From Corylus avellana (lineage: Eukaryota > Streptophyta > Magnoliopsida > Fagales > Betulaceae): DNA of 64,000 nt. The stretch is from assembly GCF_901000735.1 (NCBI RefSeq), contig NC_081547.1, positions 21,576,838-21,640,837 on the forward strand, given 5' to 3'. Under the pieces are notes generated by a model. That model saw only the letters and a list, made by a program, of their open reading frames with translations. It was not told the origin of the DNA and ran no database searches. The position numbers were made by a program, and so were the translations under genes. Shown one piece after another: positions 35,065 through 46,632 of this stretch. Position 1 is the first letter of the stretch, and the number at the start of each line of letters is the position of its first letter.

Positions 35065-36467
35065 AATACAATGTCGGTGCCCTGACCATTGAATGCTAAC
35101 ATCCAAAACTAGCAGCCCGACCGAGTCTAGCATTGGGTGGCCCATGTTACTAATAATGTACGTCATGTAGTGACCCGCCAATCAAACATAGTTGTGCTGG
35201 TCATGAAATAACCAATGGATCCAAAGCTCATATAACACACCAACTCACATTTGAACATAGAATCAAGTATATGTAGTAAGCCCATGGCCGTTATACCACA
35301 CGTACCTGTGTACCATGCTATACAATGCATCTCATTAATCAATTATTAAGACAGTTACCAAGTTGTGTAAAAGGCGAACATGCTCATAACATACGCATGC
35401 TTAGCCAGCTGACATATCGCACGTTTTGAAGGAAAACTGTCATAAGTATTTACTTACCTCGTACGCTCGTTGAGTCTTCCAACATTCTAAATTCCTGCTA
35501 TAACGAGACATGGTTCATTGTTATACACAATATTAGAGGATTTACTAGAAACACATAAGGTCTTAATCGAGAACAACTAGGTAAAAGATCACGAAACCCC
35601 TACACATTATGGACATTGGTCGAATGTTTTGTCAAATAAGCGAACGTTCGAGCTCGAGGGCAAACCTTCGGCCAGAATAGAAAGAAATTTTGGTCAAAGG
35701 CCAAAATGCATGTTAGGCTCCTATCCTCAAATCACTATGTTACAAACTGCATCTTAGGTTCTAAATAAGTGCATGCAAGCATAACAATCTATGATATTAC
35801 GAAAGCTAGGTAAAACAAGAATCGTTTTTAAAACATTTAACAAACCCTTTCCTATTCTAATGAAAATGATACAAAAACTCATCATGGCATCTTTAAAAAT
35901 TGCAAGGAACATGAAAACCACTAAAATAACATGAAAGCTAGGTGAATTGACAAGAGTTACTTTGAAGATGGCAAACCACCCAAAAACCTTCTCCTTCTCT
36001 CTAAAGAATCTCCTTTCACTTTAGGGTTAGTGTTTCTGGTGTAGGGGTGGGTTTAGGGGCAAAGGTGAGGGGCATTTATAGGAGTGGGAGGCGTGCTGGT
36101 CTCTAAAAGGGTAGACAATAGGTTAAAATTACTTTTCAGACTGTCACTGCACGTTCAGTACTAAGGTGTGAACGTTTGGTGTACTATTATACAATGATTC
36201 TAAGTTTGCAGGTTGAACTTTTGGTCAATACCCAATGGTTTTAGTTTGGTCAACAAACGTCCAGGATGCTCCCTCGGCCGAACTTTCGCACTAAGGCCAT
36301 GATCGAACGTTCGGCCAAAGAGTTGAAGTTAGATTTTTAGGGCTATTTCTCTAGTGAGAGTTTGATTGGGGGATTGACACTTCTTTAAAAGGTAAAAAGG
36401 AGTGTTTTATAAGTTCAAGTGAATAGTTGTTTTTAATAAATCATTTTTGATATTTTGGGACATCACA

Positions 36468-37130
36468 ACCTCCCTCCTTATCTTCTTCATTTCTCTCTCT
36501 TCAGATCTAGGGTGGTATGAAAAACACATAGGAAGGTCTAGGATTTATCGACGGCATTCTTATAGAGCCTCCCCTTTCAAATATCGCCAAAAGAAATACT
36601 AAATTGTGCAAGAAATTTTATATTAATTAGATCAACCATCATTGTTCCGTTTTATTTTTATTAAAATAATGATGTTAATTATACAAAATATATTGTAATT
36701 TATGTTTATATGTTTTAAGTAATAACTAATTTTTGTTGAATTGTTTATTTATTTCGTTTGTTCTATTTTTTAATATTTTTTTATTTATTTTTGTAGAGAA
36801 AGTAAACCTACTTCTAGTAGAGAAAGTAAATCTAATCCTAATAGGAAAGTAAACATAATTCTAATAACAATAGTAAACCTAATCCTAATAAGGAAAGGAA
36901 AATAATTAAAGCAAATCTAATCCTATTAAGGAAATAAAGTCATAATAAAATAAAAATAAAATCCTAATATAAAAATTGACAATTATCGAGAATTGAGACA
37001 ATTTTTCCTTTTGTATTTCCATTCTTTGAGAACGAGTAAAGTTCTAATCAAATGGCACTGCTCCAATATCATTTTTGATATTTTCTTTATTTTCGTTTTT
37101 ACCGAAAATAAAAGTAAATATCGTCCTACA
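36468..37130. other. Intergenic with imperfect 30-bp repeats
   Basis: From about 36797 to 36950 the blocks AGTAAACCTAATCCTAATA and close variants repeat five or six times. The remainder is AT-rich with no coding signal. Confidence 0.55.
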
Positions 37131-37187
37131 TCAGAAATACTATTTTTTTTCTTTGTTTTTATTTATTTTTAAATATATTTACTTTAG

Positions 37188-37545
37188 GTTTTAAAAGCTT
37201 GTCAAGATTGTCAAGATTGAAGAATCTGGAGACCTTAGTGTCAACAATTTCAACATTAGCATCATAAAATCTTTGAGTGCAATCAAATCTCTTATGAATT
37301 CTGGATCTTACTTTGAATCAGATAGAAGGATCCTTTCCTGCCCAAAGTAGGTTGATCTTTAATATTAGTTTAGAGAAACTGCAAGTAGTTTCAATTTTTT
37401 TTGAAAATTTTTGTGTTGTTTTGTGGAGAATTATCGGCTTTTGAAAACATGGACAAGTTGGATTTTAGTTAAAATGCACTCAATGGCTCGTTAAGAGAGA
37501 AAGAGAGACTTAAGTTTGAAATTTCCAATAACTTCCTGACTTAGT
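37188..37545 (+). pseudogene. Decayed RLP leucine-rich-repeat exons, copy 1
   Basis: After the acceptor TTTACTTTAG comes GFKSLSRLSRLKNLE, then in another frame SVNNFNISIIKSLSAIKSL, and later (from about 37432) ELSAFENMDKLDFS, a stop, then NALNGSL. These are LRR exons as in the 5' half of multi-exon receptor-like proteins, broken by frameshifts and a stop. The same exons recur at 46303-46632. Confidence 0.7.
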
Positions 37546-38189
37546 TTTCTCACCTACCTTTCACACTTCTATGTAATTGCTTCTTTAGTTAATGACACGC
37601 GTCACAATTTGCTCCATGCATATTCAACTCTCTGTTGTTTTTTTTTTTTTTAGATTCTTTATTGCTCAAAGGTTTTAGGAAATATTATAGAGATTTCTTC
37701 CCCACTCGAAATATTGAAAAACAATACGATATTCTTTATCTTTTCAAATTAAACATTAATGTATTTTAAATCAAAAAAATTTATATGTCACTCACCCTCA
37801 AGTACAAAGCAACACTTTCAAATTATTTACTCATTTACAAAAACTTAGAATTTTCTTATTATTTACTCATTTATAATATTTCACCATTTTATTCGATGGA
37901 TGCTAGTTCACAATAGGTAGAAGAAAGTTGAAATAAATGACGAGCTTGAGAATTATTTACTCATTTACATAATCCATAAGACAATTTCTCACTTTTTTTT
38001 TTTAATTTTTATTTGAATCAATAGTACATTTGGCCGCCATGACTTTCAAAACATTTTGGGTTCATTAGTGTCATAAGCTAAGCAAAGGATTGCACATAGA
38101 GCTAAGTCTCTATTACTTCTTTCTACAATGGATGGATAATTCGGGTTTTCAAGTGCGTTTCTACCACTATTGTTGTTAGTGTTTGTTAG

Positions 38190-38334
38190 TGTAATGCCTC
38201 CAAAAATGGCCTTGATCAGTTTAGTAGGGTTATTAGCAATTGTCCAAATTTAGCTAACTAATAGCTAACTAAGAAATCGCTTCTCTCTAGCATAATCAAA
38301 GTAAACGCATAGGAAGGTAAAATTAATAAATCTA
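38190..38334 (-). mobile_element. LTR fragment of the TGTAACG family, copy 1
   Basis: TGTAATGCCTCCAAAAATGG through GCATAGGAAGGTAAAATTAA matches the first 140 bases of the solo LTRs at 28645 and 57792. Only this end is present. The same fragment lies at 47569-47715 in copy 2, so it predates the duplication. Confidence 0.65.
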
Positions 38335-39004
38335 TATATATATATAACTTAATTAAATCAAAATTGCACCAAAGCGAAATCCCCTAAATAATACACCTTC
38401 CATAATCTAATTTTTATCCTATTTACAATTTGTTTTCTCATTTCCATGGAGTGACCAAAATTCATAGTTGAGAATTAATTACCCAAGAAGAAAAAGAAGA
38501 AGTAGAAATCTTAGTCGAGACTACTAAACAAATGTTAAAATTCATTATTTAGGTTACGTTTGGTGTGCGGAAACGCTGATTACCTAGGAATAGGAATATG
38601 CAATTCCTCATCAAAAGACATTCAATTAATTTTCTGAATTATACTTTAGCTTAAAAAACGGTAGTATCTTCTTGGTACAAAAGAAATATTATTTCAAACA
38701 TGAGATAAGTTTGTGGGGTTCACTATTGACTTATGTGGAGTTCATGTAAGTTCACAAATTTAATGGTTGATTTGTAAGATGAGATTGGCTAAATATGGAG
38801 AAAATATTGACCTCTAACATTTCTCCTTTCTAAATCCCTGTCCGGAAAATGGCCAAAAAGAAAAATGGTGAACCATTCTCCCCGATCTGTTGTCTTCTTT
38901 TTTTTCTTTTTTTTTTTATCCTGTGAGGACAACTTTTCAGTGTGAAAATGGAACTACTATATCAACTACTTCTGTGTCACAGCTAATAACAAACATGGAG
39001 ATTA

Positions 39005-39797
39005 TGTTGTGTATGTTACAAACAATTTATTATTTTGCTATTGGTTTTAATAGTATTTTTCAGTTATTCCAAATATTTTACTGTTTGACATTAAAATATT
39101 TTTATGAGATTTTATCATATTTACAGTTAATGACCAAACATATTTTATCATCTATCTTTATGGTTTATGACCGTATAAACTTTATAATCATTGATTTCTT
39201 TTTACCGTTGGTTAATTTATTTCATTATGTTAAAGACCGTTTGTCCTTAACGCATGGTCAAGTGCTGACCATTTGACCTTAATACATGAGTCACATATAA
39301 TGAGCTTTTAAAGAAAATGGACTACCATGTTTGTATAAGAAAGGATTACAGCTTTGAGAAATATACATATAGGATCAATTCTTTTCTTTAAAATAAAAAA
39401 CAGAGGATTGGAAAAAACATTGGTTTTGGAGGCATAAATCCATATACTATATTATTAGCTTTTCCACGAAATAATACTTGAAGTTCTTCATTCACTTTGT
39501 CAAATGGGTTGTTCTATTACTCTTCGTTAGTTGGAAGTGCGTCCTTAATGAAGATAGATGCTATAGTCTAATCCTAGGAGGTTGCGTATCAAAGGATCCG
39601 ATCGCACCGAGTTATACACTCCGGGAGGCACGAATTAACCTTTAAGGACAACGCTCTTGCGTGATTCTATAGCATTGTGAGATCTTTCCATACTCTATTT
39701 TCATCTCTTGTATTTTATTTATTTTATTGTTAATATTCATATTGTAATTATTTTATATCAATGAGAATTTGTGCACCATCCAAAATTATTTCCAACA
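39005..39797. mobile_element. Solo LTR (793 bp) present in copy 1 only
   Basis: It begins TGTTGTGTATG and ends TTTCCAACA (TGTTG...CAACA). The direct GATTA duplication flanks it at 39000-39004 and 39798-39802. Copy 2 at about 48440-48450 reads GGAGATTATAGACC with a single GATTA: the empty site. It therefore inserted after the copies separated. It holds no internal genes; the frames in it are spurious. The strand is not assigned. Confidence 0.88.
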
Positions 39798-39999
39798 GAT
39801 TATAGACCAACATTAAGACATTCTAATATTTTCTTAATAAATTTAACAAACATAAACAATATTAAGCTAAAAGGGAAAAAAATATGGCAAAAGAAACAAG
39901 AAAGCCCAAACCTGAATCTGCATCAAAAGACTATTAAAAGTAGCACCTCCCTCCCCTGCCTCTTTCTGCATTGAATCCAACACATCTTTGACTTGGAAA

Positions 40000-40224
40000 C
40001 ACATGCATTCCTCCATTTATGCCACCTCTTAAGTTCCAGATTAACCAAATGTCTATAGTATCAAAAAGAGCATCCCCTGCTTTCACAGCCTCCTTAACAG
40101 CATCCACATTTTCCTTCAACCAGAGCAGCTAATTCACTGCACTGAAATAGGTGCTTATGGGCAGACCACTCACCTCCACAAAATGAGTTCTTCCCCCTCG
40201 CAATTCCTTCTCCAATTTTCTGTA
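40000..40224 (-). pseudogene. Glycerol kinase exon fragment, copy 1
   Basis: The minus strand reads RKLEKELRGGRTHFVEVSGL, then PISTYFSAV, a stop codon, then [19 protein letters not shown] and [17 protein letters not shown]. This is the well-conserved middle of glycerol kinase (FGGY family), an enzyme that phosphorylates glycerol in the cytosol. A TAG replaces the lysine codon of the AVK-LLW motif. Similarity stops after NGGMHV. An AG precedes the exon on its strand. It is non-functional; copy 2 carries the same stop, so the break predates the duplication. Confidence 0.85.
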
Positions 40225-40525
40225 CAATTAAAACCACAAAAATCCAAATAAGGTACTCCAATTCATCCAGAAAAAGAACATGTACTCTTATATTGATAAA
40301 ATATAAAGAAAAATAGTAGTTAATATACTTAAGTAAATCCAAGCACATTAGCTTAGGCTTTTAGACTATATTAGTATATTTATATGTATATTAATGTACA
40401 ACGTCCTTCTCAAATTACGCTGGGATATTTTGTCCATATAGATGTTATGACTTACAAGTTTATTATAGTTATTAAGATAAGAGTTGTACTATGTGGCTTT
40501 TTTTACTCAAATTTATGAATAAAAT

Positions 40526-40625
40526 NNNNNNNNNNNNNNNNNNNNNNNNNNNNNNNNNNNNNNNNNNNNNNNNNNNNNNNNNNNNNNNNNNNNNNNNNNN
40601 NNNNNNNNNNNNNNNNNNNNNNNNN
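40526..40625. other. Assembly gap, exactly 100 N
   Basis: A round-number gap usually marks an unsized scaffold join. It separates copy 1 from the inverted contig. Confidence 0.95.
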
Positions 40626-43262
40626 ATATGAGGTGGATAAAATATTTGAAATTGTAGTACGAAAGAGGGAAATAAGTTTTCTTTTGTAGTGAGTTTTTTA
40701 TTTGAATATTAATAGAAAGTAATAAAAAATAATTCATTTGATATAAAAATAAAATAAAAAAGGGTAAGAATGTTGGAGAGTTGAAAAAAGTGGGAGTTTA
40801 GCAAGTTCATTGCCAAACATATTAGTGTTTTTTCCAAATCTATTGTCACCTTAGAGTATTATTAACTGCCTCACCAAATTTTATTTACTAAAATGGCTAA
40901 AAATCACATTTTTTCTATTTTAACTATCAATTTTTTTAAAACACCCTATCAACCTCACTATTTTAACTATCAATTTTCACAATTTAAATTAAATATTATT
41001 TTCAAAGATTTCTTTATTCTTTCTTAAACTTTTTTTCAAAGAATATTGTTCATTCATCAAACCAAAATCACTATTTTGCTGAGGTTGTTTGAGACGAAAT
41101 CGCCAAAAAAAAAAAAAAAAAAAAAAATCTAAAAAAAATCTAATTTGCTGATGCTACATGGAAAAATTGGTCACAATGAAGTCAAGGTAAACTGTCCCTC
41201 TTGGTGACCGTGCCGAGAGGGCCAACTACTACATGAAAAAATTGGTCACAATGAAGTCAAGGTAAACTGTCCCTCCTGGTGACCGTGCCGAGAGGGCCAA
41301 ATACATGGAAAAATTGGTCACAATGAAGTCAAGGTAAACTGTCCTTACTGGTGACTGTGCTGAGAGGGCCAACTACTACTACATGGAAAGATTGGTCACA
41401 AGGAAGTCAAGGTAAACTGTCCCTTCTGGTGACCGTGCCAAGAGGACCAACTACGTGGAAAAATTGGTCACAATGAAGTCAAGGTAAATTGTCCCTCTTT
41501 GTGACCGTGCCGAGAGGGGCAACTACATGAAAAAATTGGTCACAATGAAGTCAAGCTAAACTGTCCCTTCTGATGACCGTGCCGAGAGGGCCAACTAACG
41601 GTTTATATATCCACAACTACCATTGTCTTTCCTTATTATTACCTTTAAGCTTTTTTAATTTTTTTCTTTATAAATTAACTTTCACATCTACCGAACCAAG
41701 AAAAAGAAAGAGAGAACATGTGAATTATTGTTAAATTGTACCATTTTTTTTTTTCAAACGATAAAAGCGTATAATTTATTTTTATTTATTTATTTATTTT
41801 TTTAAATATGGTGTATAAGTTTAACTCAGGTATATATTGGCAACCGTTAAAGAAGGATAAAATTAAAAATCATGTCAACAAAGCAATTTGGGCTTTTTAG
41901 GGACTAAATTTACATAATCCATCAGAGGACTAGCACTAGATACCCTATAACCCATTCTCTTCTTTATGTTTGGGAAAAATTTCAAAAAAAAAAAAAATAC
42001 AAAAACTGACCCACATCATTTTTCCTAAATTTAACCAACACCATTGAGTAGCTAGAGTGTTTTTCAATACGTAATGAACCAAAAGTGATTCATATATATT
42101 ATTTTAATATAAATATTTCTCTTTCATCTTTCATCTTTTTATCCTTCATTAGGGTTTGGGTTGGAATTTTGTTAAAATATGAGGGTAGGTAGGGAATTTG
42201 TATTTTGTAAAGAAATAATATTTTAATGGTATACGAAAATGTAAGAGAAGTTATTGTGAAATATATTTTGATAGGAAAGCAAAAAATAGTTTTGTTTCCT
42301 AACCTTAGGAAAAATAAAAAAATAAAAAAAATAAAAAAGTTGTTGCTAGTGCTCTTATGCAAACCTTATTTGCTTTGGGCCTCATTCTGGGAACTTGTAG
42401 CTTATATGGGCTCAGCCCAACTATAAGATGTGTGATCATGTCATCTTTTTTAAGCATATGATCCAAAATGAAATGAAAGATAATGTTCTTTCTTTGGGGG
42501 GTCAAGTTTTTCCTTTTACTATGACCTAGAAGCTTAACATTGCAGTACAAGCAATGTTTTTATTATCTCGAAATTGATATGGCTTTTAAATCATTATTGA
42601 ATTTTGGATGAATAACTATTGATTTTATCTAATGGTGATTTTAAAACCTATATCAACTATAGAAAGATAAAAGGCGCATAAAATAATGATCCATAACATT
42701 AGTTGTTGAAGTATATGATGTATTTTTTTTTTTTTTAAAAAAAAAAAATTCTAGTCTCATTGAAGAAGGATCACGTGCATAACGCTCTTGCATCACAGAG
42801 CAAAAAGCTCTGAAAAATCATAGCAGAAGTTATGAGGTTACAAATTATAGATGCTTACAGAAAAATCAAACATTCAAGACCTATATATGACATCAATATC
42901 CGCTAATCTATGACTACTTTTTAGTTGTAACACCAGATTTGTTCCTAACAGACTCAATTCAATGCATAGGTAGCTCATCTTTCTCGCTCTGAAAACAGAT
43001 CATATCCACAACCCAAAGGTTTGGACAATCCTTATTCAAACAAAAATACAGATAACAGAAAACGGAAAAAACATAGCCCTAACAAAAAAATAGTCATAAA
43101 AGCACATTTGCTCCTAAGAAGACTAGATCTACCCCTCATCGACTCAAAACAGTCGAGAAACTACGTCATTTTCCTCATAGATCGCTCATGAGAGTAGATC
43201 TAAAGAGAAAACTATTATTCAAAAACAAACAAAACAAGCAACACAACCAGCAAATTAGCAAC
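40626..43262 (-). repeat. Inverted contig matching 50345-53085
   Basis: The left end ATATGAGGTGGATAAAATA is the complement of the sequence ending at about 53073, and the right end is the complement of 50353 onward. The two match along their length, including a TIR-element interior, a tandem array (six units here, seven in the partner) and a poly-A/T block. Gaps of exactly 100 N lie on both sides. Confidence 0.9.
41151..41599. repeat. Tandem array, six units of about 70-75 bp
   Basis: Each unit contains ACATGGAAAAATTGGTCACA, AAGTCAAGGTAAACTGTCC and GGTGACCGTGCCGAGAGGG. GGTCAC and GTGACC within the unit can pair as a short stem. Spacers contain (CTA)1-3. No coding use is seen. Confidence 0.88.
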
Positions 43263-43362
43263 NNNNNNNNNNNNNNNNNNNNNNNNNNNNNNNNNNNNNN
43301 NNNNNNNNNNNNNNNNNNNNNNNNNNNNNNNNNNNNNNNNNNNNNNNNNNNNNNNNNNNNNN
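43263..43362. other. Assembly gap, exactly 100 N
   Basis: It separates the inverted contig from the RLP gene. The 5' part of the RLP gene should lie in or beyond it. Confidence 0.95.
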
Positions 43363-45479
43363 GATTGTTAGATATATCTAGCAATCGATTCATTGGAAAC
43401 GTCTCTTCAAATCTGATAGCTAGCCCTACATCACTTGAGTACATTGATCTCAGTTATAACCTTTTTGAGGGGCTATTCTCATTCAGCTTATTGGCTAATC
43501 ACTCTAAGCTTGAGGTGATTATATTGGCAAGTGGAAACAACAAACTTGAGATAGAAACTGAAAATTTGGCGGATTGGGACCCCTCGTTTCAATTGAAGGT
43601 TCTTATACTTCGTCACTGTTATTTGAACAAGCTCACCGGAAATATTCCCAAGTTTCTCTTTCACCAGCGCAAATTGGAAAGAATTGATCTATCTCACAAT
43701 AACTTGAAAGGAAGCTTCCCCATTTGGTTGCTTCAAAACAATACAGGACTGCGAGAGCTAAATCTTCGAAATAATTCTTTCGTGGGTAAATTTCATTTGC
43801 CACTAGATCGATACGAGAGTATTGTGTCTATGGATGTCTCAGGCAATCAGTTGGATGGGCAACTTCAAGAAAATAGTGGAAAGATTATTCCATACTTAGT
43901 ATATCTAAATCTATCCCGAAATCGTTTTGAAGGTTATCTTCCGTCCTCAATTGGTAACATGAGTAATTTGGAGTTTTTGGACTTGTCCTTTAATAATTTC
44001 TCAGTGGAATCGCTTGCCAATTGCACCTCCTTGACGATTTTGAAGGTATGCAATAATCGCTTTAATGGTGAGTTTTTCTCAAAGCAACTGAAGCTAGAAA
44101 ATTTATTATCTTTGAAATTAAACAACAATCAGTTCACAGGAACTCTACCAGTTGTGCCTCTCATTCTATTTTATTTGGATATTAGCAACAACAATATGTC
44201 AGGAACAATTCCTAGATGGATTGTAAACAATACATATTTGTTGACTCTTGACATGAGTAACAATTCTTTTGAAGGTCAGATTCCTTGTGGACAGAATTCA
44301 CTTTACTTATTAGACCTTTCTCATAACTTACTTTCGGGATCTATGCCTTCTTGCTTGAATTTGCCTGCTAGGCACCTACGTTTGCAAGGAAACAAACTTA
44401 CAGGAGCAATACCGAAAGTTGTTTTAAACTCACGTTCAGCGTCTCTTTTGACGTTGGACCTTAGAGATAACAACTTTTCTGGTAGCATCCCTGATGAAAT
44501 TGGTGCACTTTCTAGCTTAAGAATACTTTTATTGAGGGGCAATCATTTCAGAGGTAGAATTCCAAGTCAACTGTGTTGGTTAAATAAGATAGACATAATG
44601 GATCTTTCTAAGAATTCTCTTTCTGGAAAAATACCGGACTGCTTTCACAACATATCCTTTGGAAAGACAGTTGTTAGTGATCATGCCTATAATAGATATT
44701 CTAGTTTTGCTATTTCCTCGAACATGAAAATAGCTTCAACATTCCAAAGGCTCATAGAATGGAATAATGAGGAAGATAACAAGTGGACAGAATATGATGA
44801 TCAAGTTGAGATTGAGTTTGTCACAAAATACAGGTCTAACTTGTACAGTGGTGATATCCTTGATTACATGTTTGGATTGGATTTGTCATGCAACAAGCTA
44901 ACAAGTAGCATCCCACAGGAACTAGGAGAGCTATCTTCACTTCGTGCATTGAACTTGTCTTACAATCATTTGACAAGTTCCATTTCACCAACATTCTCAC
45001 ATTTGACCCTATTGGAGAGTTTAGACCTTTCCCACAACAATTTGAGTGGAGAAACTCCTTCGGTATTGATTGATTTGAGCTTTTTAGCAGTGTTCACTGT
45101 GGCTTACAACAACTTATCAGGTAAAGTTCTAGACATGAAAGCACAGTTTGCAACATTTGATAAGAGTAGTTACGAAGGAAATCCATTTCTTTGTGGACAA
45201 CCATTAGAGAATAGTTGCACCAAAGAAGACAAGTCACATCCATCACCACCAAAATCGTCAAATGCAAGTGAAGGGAAATGGTATGAAGTAGATCTTCAGG
45301 TCTTCTTTCCAAGCTTTACCGCATCTTATATTATTTTCTTATTGGGTACAGCTACTCTCCTTTATATTCATCCTTACTGGCAACAACAATGCTTCAATTT
45401 AATTGAGGATTTTAAGTATCGGTGTTATTATCCTATTTTTGACACTTTAAAAAAATTGTCAAACCGTCTATATCCTTAG
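43363..45479 (+). CDS. Leucine-rich-repeat receptor-like protein, 5'-truncated by gap
   Basis: 704 codons are open from the gap to TAG at 45477-45479. About 19 LRRs of the plant extracellular type (LxxLxLxxNxLSGxIP, for example DLRDNNFSGSIPDEIG) are followed by a non-LRR island (about residues 430-505, NRYSSF to KYRSNLYSGD). Four more LRRs follow, then a capping region with C-G-Q-P-L, an acidic/serine spacer, one membrane segment near the C-terminus (FTASYIIFLLGTATLLYI) and a short basic tail. There is no kinase, so this is an RLP. Members such as Cf proteins and CuRe1 sense pathogen or parasite signals with the partner kinases SOBIR1 and BAK1. It resembles the multi-exon Arabidopsis RLP1/9/13-15 group. 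Signal peptide and first LRRs are missing because of the gap. No stop or frameshift is seen, so it may be functional. Confidence 0.9.
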
Positions 45480-45843
45480 ATATATTCAGTTTCCATGGAC
45501 ACCTATGGTGGTATTGATGATAGCTAGGTGTACATCTGATTACGAATAATGGTTATTGTGCTCTAATATGAGACATGGTGTTCACTTGTATTTTCTTTCT
45601 TCTTTGTTGTAGTTCTTTGTCATTTGATAATGGATATTGTCTTTGTAACTTTAGTAGGCTTTTAAATTTATCAAGTCTCTACGATCTACGCCTAAAAGAA
45701 GAAAAAAAAATTACGAATAAGCACCTATTTTGAATACTTTCACATTAAACATTCAAAATTAAATATTTAAATTGGGATAGTTAAATTCTCCTTAATTATC
45801 AACTATGTTACATTAATAGATCAAGTGTAATGTAAAATAACTT
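45480..45843. other. 3' flank of the RLP gene
   Basis: AT-rich sequence with several T-rich and AATATG-like motifs that could serve polyadenylation. I cannot single out one signal. Confidence 0.4.
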
Positions 45844-45910
45844 TTAGGACACGACTTAATCGGTTAGGGACTACGCTTCATATAATGGAGGTCATTAGTT
45901 CGAATCTTTC
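45844..45910 (+). mobile_element. SINE (family B) fragment abutting an RLP exon
   Basis: CGACTTAATCGGTTAG (box A-like) and TTAGTTCGAATC (box B-like, 45895-45906) match the family at 55273-55382. The usual CT-rich and TA tail is missing. Instead TTTCAG directly precedes the LRR exon at 45913. Confidence 0.55.
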
Positions 45911-45912
45911 AG

Positions 45913-46632
45913 GTTTTGAAAGACTAGCATTACTTCCAAAATTGGAGATATTGAAGTTTGGTTATATCATTATATCATCTTTAAGTAGACTTGCGTCCCT
46001 TAAGACATTGACTCTGGCAATAAATTCTTTTGAAGGTTGGAACACAACTGCAGGTAATCTAATATAGCTGGCCTTCCTCCATTTATATTTATGCTTATCA
46101 TCCCAAATCTCTCTTTAATTGTACTTAATCTCTGATTATGTTCACTTCTTTGTTATCTCTTACAAATGCAATGAGTCTTGGTGGCAATTCTTACCCGGCG
46201 AAGATATATTTTGAATTTAAATTACTTGCGATTATGAAGTGATGTTGTCTAGAAATACTATTTCTTTCTTTGTTTTTTTTTTTTTTAATATATTTACTTT
46301 AGGTTTTAAAAGCTTGTCAAGATTGCCAAGATTGAAGAATCTGGAGATCGACCTTAAATCTGAGTGTCAACAATTTCAACATAATCATCATAAAATCTTT
46401 GAGTGCAGTCAAATCTCTTATGAATTCTAGATCTTACTTTGAATCAGATAGAAGGATCCTTTCCTGCCCAAAGTAGTTTAGAGAATCTGCAAGTAGTTTC
46501 AATTATTTTTGAAAATTTTTGTGTTGTTTTGTGGAGACATGGACAAGTTGGATTTTAGTTATAATGCACTCAATGGCTCCTTAAGAGAGAAAGAGAGACT
46601 TAAGTTTGAAATTTCCAATAACTTCATGACTT
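45913..46632 (+). pseudogene. 5' LRR exons of a second, broken RLP gene
   Basis: The exon at 45913-46053 (47 codons, AG before and GT after) reads GFERLALLPKLEILKFG and ends SFEGWNTTA. A second acceptor TTTACTTTAG precedes 46303 (GFKSLSRLPRLKNLE, then frameshifted SVNNFNI and later QIEGSFPAQ). A third piece begins near 46530 (MDKLDFS). Stops and shifts in the later pieces make the copy non-functional. These are exons that would precede the long LRR exon, and they lie downstream of the RLP above, so they belong to another, decayed tandem copy. Confidence 0.7.

Larger units (their letters stand above)
28645..36467 (-). mobile_element. Solo-LTR-like sequence (minus strand), split by a Copia element
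   Basis: Removing 29228-35064 leaves a sequence of about 2.0 kb that starts TGTAACGGCCC and ends GGGACATCACA. Read on the minus strand it is TGTGATGTCCC to GGGCCGTTACA, a TG...CA pair typical of plant Gypsy LTRs. On that strand CTATAAATG near 36078 can serve as TATA box. It is collinear with 57792-59300. No convincing 5-bp duplication survives (GCCTT against ACCTC). Palindromic CGAACGTTCG motifs lie at 35641-35650 and 36304-36313. Confidence 0.65.
37131..40525 (+). repeat. Duplicated block, copy 1
   Basis: It matches 46250-49168 in the same orientation from AGAAATACTATTT to the gap. Within it lie decayed RLP exons, an LTR fragment (38190-38334), a solo LTR absent from copy 2 (39005-39797) and a dead glycerol kinase exon. 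It lacks about 280 bases that copy 2 has near 46945-47230. The match breaks off at the 100-N gap, so its true right end is unknown. Confidence 0.85.

Noticed and set aside
38890..39276. Frame of 128 codons rich in F, I and L
   Set aside because: It lies mostly inside the solo LTR and has no counterpart at the empty site in copy 2.
41151..41599. CRISPR-like regular repeats
   Set aside because: The units are adjacent and whole, without unique spacers, and the genome is a plant's. It is an ordinary tandem array.
43188..43362. Start of a 763-codon frame that begins before the gap and runs into the RLP gene
   Set aside because: The 100 N bases were read as open. The part before the gap belongs to the inverted contig and is not coding.
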